From contig JASHNT010000087.1 of the NCBI GenBank assembly GCA_030041495.1, positions 1-64,000 on the forward strand: a DNA stretch of 64,000 bases. The letters run 5' to 3'. This document shows positions 59,102 through 64,000 of this stretch, one piece after another. The notes below the pieces were generated by a model, which was not told the DNA's origin, made no database searches, and saw nothing but the letters and a program-made list of their open reading frames with translations. Numbering within the stretch: the stretch's first letter is position 1; each line of letters opens with the position of its first letter. This DNA comes from Bryobacteraceae bacterium. Lineage in GTDB: Bacteria; Acidobacteriota; Terriglobia; Bryobacterales; Bryobacteraceae. The translations under genes and the position numbers were made by a program.

Positions 59102-59965
59102 ATGGCGATCAAACATATTCTTTTCCCTTTCGATTTTTCGAATCCGGGAGTTCTTGCGGCTAGATTCGTGCGCACCGCGGCGCAGCGCTTTGAAGCGCGC
59201 GTCACCCTGTTGGGTGTGGTGCCGCCGGTGTGGGAGGTTCCTCCGCTGGTTGGCATGCCGCTGGTGTTGGAAGCGGACACCGAAGAACGGGAGCGCGCGT
59301 TGAAGGCGCGTCTGGATGCCGCACTGGCGGATGAGTTGGCCGGGTTGACGGTGGAACGCGTGACCGCGGCCGGCGATCCGGGCTTGAAGGTCGCCGAATA
59401 TGCGGAGGGACACGCCATGGACCTGATCATGATGCCGACCCACGGCTTCGGAGTGTTCCGCAGCTTGCTGATCGGTTCGGTGACGGCGAAAGTTCTGCAC
59501 GACGCCAAGTGTCCCGTGTGGACCGCCACACACGCCGAGGAACAACACTCGCGCGAGACGCCGCGAACTGTTTTGTGCGCGGTCGACGGCACGGCCAAAA
59601 CCGGGGCGCTGGCGCAATGGGCCGCAGAATATAGCCGGCACATCGGGGCGGCGCTGAAGCTGCTGCACGTGGTTCCTCCGTTGAGCGACTGGCTCTCTCT
59701 TCCGTCAGAGCGCGAGCTTCAGGAGCAGGCTCGCGAGACCGCGCGAGCCCGGATTGAAGACCAGCTCAAATCGGTGGGCCTGGCGGATCTGACGCCACGA
59801 GTCGCCGTCGGCCAGATTGCCGATACCGTCACGGAGGAGGCGCGGCAGGAAGGCGCGGACGTGGTGATTATCGGGCGGGGCACCCTGCAAGGGCCGATGG
59901 GCCGCCTGCGCACGCACGCGTATGGCATTATCCAAAAGTCGCCCTGCCCCGTCGTCAGCGTTTGA
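59102..59965 (+). CDS. universal stress protein, two USP domains
   Basis: HILFPFDFSNPGVLAARFV...DLIMMPTHGFGVFRSLLIGSVTAKVLHDAKCPVW; second domain ends ADVVIIGRGTLQGPMGRLRTHAYGIIQKSPCPVVSV. Confidence 0.93.
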   Translation: MAIKHILFPFDFSNPGVLAARFVRTAAQRFEARVTLLGVVPPVWEVPPLVGMPLVLEADTEERERALKARLDAALADELAGLTVERVTAAGDPGLKVAEYAEGHAMDLIMMPTHGFGVFRSLLIGSVTAKVLHDAKCPVWTATHAEEQHSRETPRTVLCAVDGTAKTGALAQWAAEYSRHIGAALKLLHVVPPLSDWLSLPSERELQEQARETARARIEDQLKSVGLADLTPRVAVGQIADTVTEEARQEGADVVIIGRGTLQGPMGRLRTHAYGIIQKSPCPVVSV

Positions 59966-60057
59966 CGTGAGCGTTTAAAAAGCTTCACGCCGAAGCTGAA
60001 TCCTCCCGCGCGCATTTTCGCGTCGAATAGGTGACGGTCTCTCAAAAAGGAGGATGC

Positions 60058-60354
60058 ATGAGACGCTGCTTTTGGTTAGCGTTGGCTCTGGGATCTGTGA
60101 TGCTGGCCGGCTGTGCAGGGGGCATCGGATACTATGCGGCAACACCTCCGCCGCCGCTACAGGCGGAAGTATATGGGGTCGCTCCTGGTGCCGGTTACGT
60201 CTGGCTCAACGGATATTGGGGCTGGGGCGGAGGAAGGTATTCCTGGGTTCCGGGCCGCTGGGAACGTCCGCCGCACGCCGGCGCGCATTGGGAACAGCCT
60301 CGGTGGGAACACCACGGCAACGGCTACCGGTTTCATCAAGGCCGCTGGAGATAA
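60058..60354 (+). CDS. YXWGXW repeat-type lipoprotein
   Basis: Lipobox LAGC; YVWLNGYWGWGGGRYSWVPGRWERPP; SD aaggagg. Confidence 0.87.
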   Translation: MRRCFWLALALGSVMLAGCAGGIGYYAATPPPPLQAEVYGVAPGAGYVWLNGYWGWGGGRYSWVPGRWERPPHAGAHWEQPRWEHHGNGYRFHQGRWR

Positions 60355-60358
60355 GCCG

Positions 60359-61114
60359 CTACATCAAGTGCCGGATGTAGCCGGCGCCGAACCAATGCAC
60401 GGCTACCGGATAGAGCGGCTCTAGCAGCTCGAAAATCCCCTCTGCCTGGGCCTGCGTGGGGCTGTAAGCAACCAGGAAGGAAGCGCCGCGCCGGGCCCAG
60501 ATGCGGTACCGATCCACCAGACCGGCTTCGGTATCCAGCAGGCGCGAGAAGCGCATCATCAGGTCCGCCCACATGGAATGATGCTTGCGAGTCTGTTCGA
60601 TGAAGTCTTCGACTTCCTCTCCCGGGATCGCAATGACTTCCCATAAGCGGAATCCGGCGGCGGAGAGGATCTCCCGCGCCGATTGCGCTGCCGCATCGGA
60701 GGCGAATACCGCGACCACGTGCTTCTTGGGATAGAAAATGCCGAGACTCACGCCGGTGCCATGAAAGAAATCGGCAAGCCCTTGGGCGTTAGCGCGAGGC
60801 CCGCGGAGGCTTAGAGCCGCATGATGCCGCCAATGCGCCGGCGGGAAGGGATGGAGATCGTGAAGCATCGCATTCACGGTTTGCTTGACCTCGTCCGCTA
60901 ACGATTTGGCAGGGAGCGCATCGGCAGCCTGGCGGGCCAGTTCGAGGTTGTGGATGCATTCCTCAGGCATCGCGCCCTGAAGGTAGGCGTGTGCGGTTTG
61001 CAAATGTTCGACCAGCAGCTCGCTATCCTCCGACCGTTTGAGTCTGGCGATCAACGAATCCAATTGGTAGGGATCGGTTGTTATAGAGAATTGCATTGGG
61101 GCTGAGACTTGCAT
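60359..61114 (-). CDS. conserved hypothetical protein (possible two-copy stress-type fold)
   Basis: VSLGIFYPKKHVVAVFASDAAAQSAREILSAAGFRLWEVIAIPGEEVEDFI and ASFLVAYSPTQAQAEGIFELLEPLYPVAVHWFGAGYIRHLM. Confidence 0.7.
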   Translation of the reverse strand: MQVSAPMQFSITTDPYQLDSLIARLKRSEDSELLVEHLQTAHAYLQGAMPEECIHNLELARQAADALPAKSLADEVKQTVNAMLHDLHPFPPAHWRHHAALSLRGPRANAQGLADFFHGTGVSLGIFYPKKHVVAVFASDAAAQSAREILSAAGFRLWEVIAIPGEEVEDFIEQTRKHHSMWADLMMRFSRLLDTEAGLVDRYRIWARRGASFLVAYSPTQAQAEGIFELLEPLYPVAVHWFGAGYIRHLM

Positions 61115-61118
61115 ACGT

Positions 61119-62705
61119 TCACTCCGTTTTTACGGCTGCCGCCAGGCCTTCGCGCTCCTCCGGCGGCAGTTCGTCGAACAGTGCGGTGAAGACCGCGTTG
61201 GTCCAACCGAAGCCGGCTTCATTGGTGCGATAACCGAAACGAAGGCTCCGGCTGACATCGGCCTGGCGCCGCACGACGTCGTATTTTTCTTCGATATTCC
61301 CGGTTTTCAAATACTCTTGGTGCACCATGGAGAGGAACTTCATGGAAATGCGATCGGCATCTCCTCGATATCCGTAGCGCCGCAACCCCTGGACCGCGAT
61401 CCACTGAAGCGGAGCCCAGCCAAACGGCGCATCCCACTGATCGCCGGTTTGCTTGGAGCTGGTTTGCAAGCCCCCGGGCTCCTCGAACAGGTGCAGGTTG
61501 CGTTCGACTCGTGCAGCTTGAGCGGCGCTGGCGATGCCGGCCCACAGGGGATAGAACGTGGTGAGGAACGGATAATGGCGAACGCGGCGGTGGACCAAAT
61601 CGTAGTCGAGATACAGACCGTCCGATTCGCTCCACATTAGTTGGTTGATGCGCGCGGCGCGTTGTTGGGCGCGCTCCCGCCAGTCGGCCGCATCAGAGCT
61701 ACGTCCGAGAATCGTCAGGATTTCCGCGGTTTGATCCTCCATCCAATACAGAAGCGTGTTGAGACAGACCGGATTGTAGTGAATGATGTCGATACTGAAG
61801 GGCCCGAACCGGCTGGAGGGATCGAAACCCGACTCGCGCATGGAGCGGTCGCCGGTGTAAAACAGCGGCGTGAATCGATTGGTTGTGGCGTCGTAATACC
61901 GGGTGAGGTCGTAAGCGGTAACTTGATGGGTGCGGAAGTAGTCGCGGATCAGGTCGTAGTCATTCTCGCCGCTCACGCCGTGTTCGGAGGCGAGAACTTC
62001 GGGCGAAGGCCCGGCTCCAGAGTCGTAGTAACGGGACAAACCGGTTTCCGGCGTCAGGTGCGGAGGAGCGGTCCAGTAGCGATAATATTTTTCGATTTCC
62101 GGCAGCGCGGCCTCCAGCCAGTGCCGGTCTTGGGTGCGCCGGTACAGCGCCAGCACCATCTGGGTAAGAAATGGGGGCTGGGAGCGGGTGAGGTAGTAGG
62201 TGCGATTTGCGTTCAGCACCTTCCCGTATTCTCGAACTTCATACAAAGCATCGTCCGCCATGTTCTTCGCCAACTCGATCTGGCCGTCGCGCAAGAGGCC
62301 CATCTGAATGAAGAAGCTGTCCCACCCGTACATTTCATTGAAGCGGCCTCCCGGGACAACGTACGGCTCCGGCAGATAGAGCAGGCCCTGTTCCCGAACG
62401 GAGGTATCGCCGGGTAGCTGCAGCAGGACGATTTTCCTGAAATCGGCGAGCGGCATTTCGGTTCGCAGGCGCTCCTCTACACTAGAAAAATTCTCTTGAG
62501 GAGAGACATAAACCGGCCAGGCGCCGAGCTTGGGCTTGGGAAACTTGGGGTCCGGCGCGGCTTCGGCCAGATTGGCATTCGAGCGAGTCATGATTTTCCA
62601 GGTCTGCCGGATGTAATCCAGAATCGGCAGAGGCGAGGCGGACATCGCCGCGGTCACCGCAGCACAGCTCAGCACCCATTTCATCGCTCTCAAAGCTCCT
62701 GTCAA
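61119..62705 (-). CDS. trehalase family (GH37) glycosidase
   Basis: Signatures PGGRFNEMYGWDSFF and QWDAPFGWAPLQW; signal peptide. Confidence 0.93.
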   Translation of the reverse strand: MTGALRAMKWVLSCAAVTAAMSASPLPILDYIRQTWKIMTRSNANLAEAAPDPKFPKPKLGAWPVYVSPQENFSSVEERLRTEMPLADFRKIVLLQLPGDTSVREQGLLYLPEPYVVPGGRFNEMYGWDSFFIQMGLLRDGQIELAKNMADDALYEVREYGKVLNANRTYYLTRSQPPFLTQMVLALYRRTQDRHWLEAALPEIEKYYRYWTAPPHLTPETGLSRYYDSGAGPSPEVLASEHGVSGENDYDLIRDYFRTHQVTAYDLTRYYDATTNRFTPLFYTGDRSMRESGFDPSSRFGPFSIDIIHYNPVCLNTLLYWMEDQTAEILTILGRSSDAADWRERAQQRAARINQLMWSESDGLYLDYDLVHRRVRHYPFLTTFYPLWAGIASAAQAARVERNLHLFEEPGGLQTSSKQTGDQWDAPFGWAPLQWIAVQGLRRYGYRGDADRISMKFLSMVHQEYLKTGNIEEKYDVVRRQADVSRSLRFGYRTNEAGFGWTNAVFTALFDELPPEEREGLAAAVKTE

Positions 62706-62860
62706 AAAGATCCTCCGGGAAGGTTTTGCGTAACACTCCCCGCAGGAGTTACCGCAAGGGCCGGCTCAATGCAGACAAAGTTCGCGAAATTGCGCCGTTT
62801 TCGTGTATGTTCCTTTGGCCTGAAACATGCTGCATACTGGCAGTGGAGGTGAATATACAA

Positions 62861-63544
62861 ATGAAAGCCATGCCTCTGTTTGTGACGCTGTTGGTGGCCG
62901 CGGGCGCTGTCGCGGCTGACACGCCGGAGCCGGTTAAAAGAATTCACGAATCGGCTGCAGTGCTGGGAGAAATCATGAACGCCGGCGACCGGAGCGTCCC
63001 ACGCGACCTGCTGAAGAAAGCGGAGTGCGTGGGCATCGTCCCGAGCCTCAAGCGTGCAGGCTTCATCGTCGGCGCGAAATACGGCAAGGGCGTGATCACT
63101 TGCCGCGTGCCGAATAGCATCGGATGGAGCGCTCCGTCCACCATCCGGGTGGAAGGCGGCAACATCGGCTTCCAGATCGGCCTGGGAGAGACGGACCTGA
63201 TCTTCGTAGTGATGAACAGCAAGGGCGAAAACGATCTGATGCGAGACCGTTTCACCGTGGGAGGGGATGCCAGCGTGATGGCCGGACCGGTGGGGCGAGA
63301 CACCGCCGCGGAAACCGACGCGATGATGCGCGCAAAGATCCTGGCGTATTCGCGCTCGCATGGGATTTTCGCGGGGGTGACGCTGGACGGCGCGACGCTG
63401 CGGCCGGACGACGACGACAACATGCAGATTTACGGAACCCGGTTCAGCCAGGCGGAGATCCTGCACGGCAAGGTAGCACCGCCTCCCGCCGCCGACGAGC
63501 TGTACGCGGAGCTGAACAAATACGCTCCCGTGAAGACCCACTAA
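62861..63544 (+). CDS. SYLF (Ysc84-like) domain lipid-binding protein
   Basis: CVGIVPSLKRAGFIVGAKYGKGVITCR...GGNIGFQIGLGETDLIFVVMN; signal peptide. Confidence 0.92.
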   Translation: MKAMPLFVTLLVAAGAVAADTPEPVKRIHESAAVLGEIMNAGDRSVPRDLLKKAECVGIVPSLKRAGFIVGAKYGKGVITCRVPNSIGWSAPSTIRVEGGNIGFQIGLGETDLIFVVMNSKGENDLMRDRFTVGGDASVMAGPVGRDTAAETDAMMRAKILAYSRSHGIFAGVTLDGATLRPDDDDNMQIYGTRFSQAEILHGKVAPPPAADELYAELNKYAPVKTH

Positions 63545-63547
63545 GCG

Positions 63548-64000
63548 ATGCCCGGTGGTCCGCTGTCTTACTGGTTCGCAGTAATTGGGACCGCTCTGGC
63601 GGCCGCGGGGCAAGTTCTTCCGAGCTCTGCGGCCCCGCCCGCGCCGGCAGACCAAAAAGCTCAGGACCCGCTGAACCGGACCTCGCCGCAAAGCTCGATA
63701 CTTTTCTTCCTGGACGCGTGCCACTCGAAGAACTATGAGCAGGCTGTCCACTACCTCGATCTGAGCCAGATCCCCGCGGCTGACCGGATGAGGCAGGGCG
63801 TTCAAGTGGCGCAGCAACTGGAGGAGATCCTCAATCGCGATGCTCAGTTCGACGTGGCGGCTCTGAGCCGCGATCCGGGAGGCGAGCTTCAGGACGGGTT
63901 GCGTCCGGACCGGGATCCTCTGGCGACGCTGGAGTTGAACGGACAAAGCGTGCACCTGGAGATGCAGCACGAGAAGCTGCGCAGCGGAATCCTGGTGTGG
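63548..64000 (+). CDS. secreted/membrane protein N-terminus, truncated by window end (mechanosensitive channel-like suspected)
   Basis: MPGGPLSYWFAVIGTALAAAGQVLPSSA...SSILFFLDACHSKNYEQAVHYLDLSQIPAADR; open to the window end. Confidence 0.55.
   Translation, partial: MPGGPLSYWFAVIGTALAAAGQVLPSSAAPPAPADQKAQDPLNRTSPQSSILFFLDACHSKNYEQAVHYLDLSQIPAADRMRQGVQVAQQLEEILNRDAQFDVAALSRDPGGELQDGLRPDRDPLATLELNGQSVHLEMQHEKLRSGILVW

Noticed and set aside
60054-60380. Alternative ORF starting 4 bp before the YXWGXW lipoprotein
   Set aside because: No lipobox or repeats in that frame; the 60058 frame gives a clear lipoprotein.

Overview
This 64 kb high-GC window is densely coding and looks like an Acidobacteria (Solibacter/Bryobacter-type) chromosome. 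That assignment is inferred from the Oar-like TonB receptor, bacillithiol genes and general gene content; no search was run. Main blocks: S41 protease and YprB-like nuclease; HU, TatA, Rieske and Fpg genes; a FitAB-type toxin-antitoxin (TA) pair; folP; a GMC oxidoreductase with its subunit 3; an exopolysaccharide export cluster (SLBB, Wzz, BY-kinase, GT2); a large Oar/TonB receptor; a fused spermidine synthase-MarR-ABC operon; a DUF433/DUF5615 TA pair with a frameshifted toxin; a Tat-exported molybdenum hydroxylase (PaoABC-like); dinB-prmC-prfA; MlaF; cell-wall enzymes; asnB and glycosyltransferases; bshB-bshA; VapBC; a [NiFe]-hydrogenase operon (hypC-hypA-hypB-small-large-cytb-protease) divergent from a four-CxxCH cytochrome and a class D sortase; an ADP-forming acyl-CoA synthetase/GNAT; USP; trehalase; SYLF. 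The most notable observations are: (1) the hydrogenase locus has a HypA lacking its zinc ribbon and faces a four-repeat CxxCH/MWNHxxxM cytochrome; (2) there is a 61-bp near-perfect repeat of the DUF4159 3' end flanking a decayed DUF433/DUF5615 module; (3) the DUF5615 toxin has a single-A frameshift; (4) palindromic operators sit at TA starts; (5) dinB has no canonical start codon at its conserved N-terminus.
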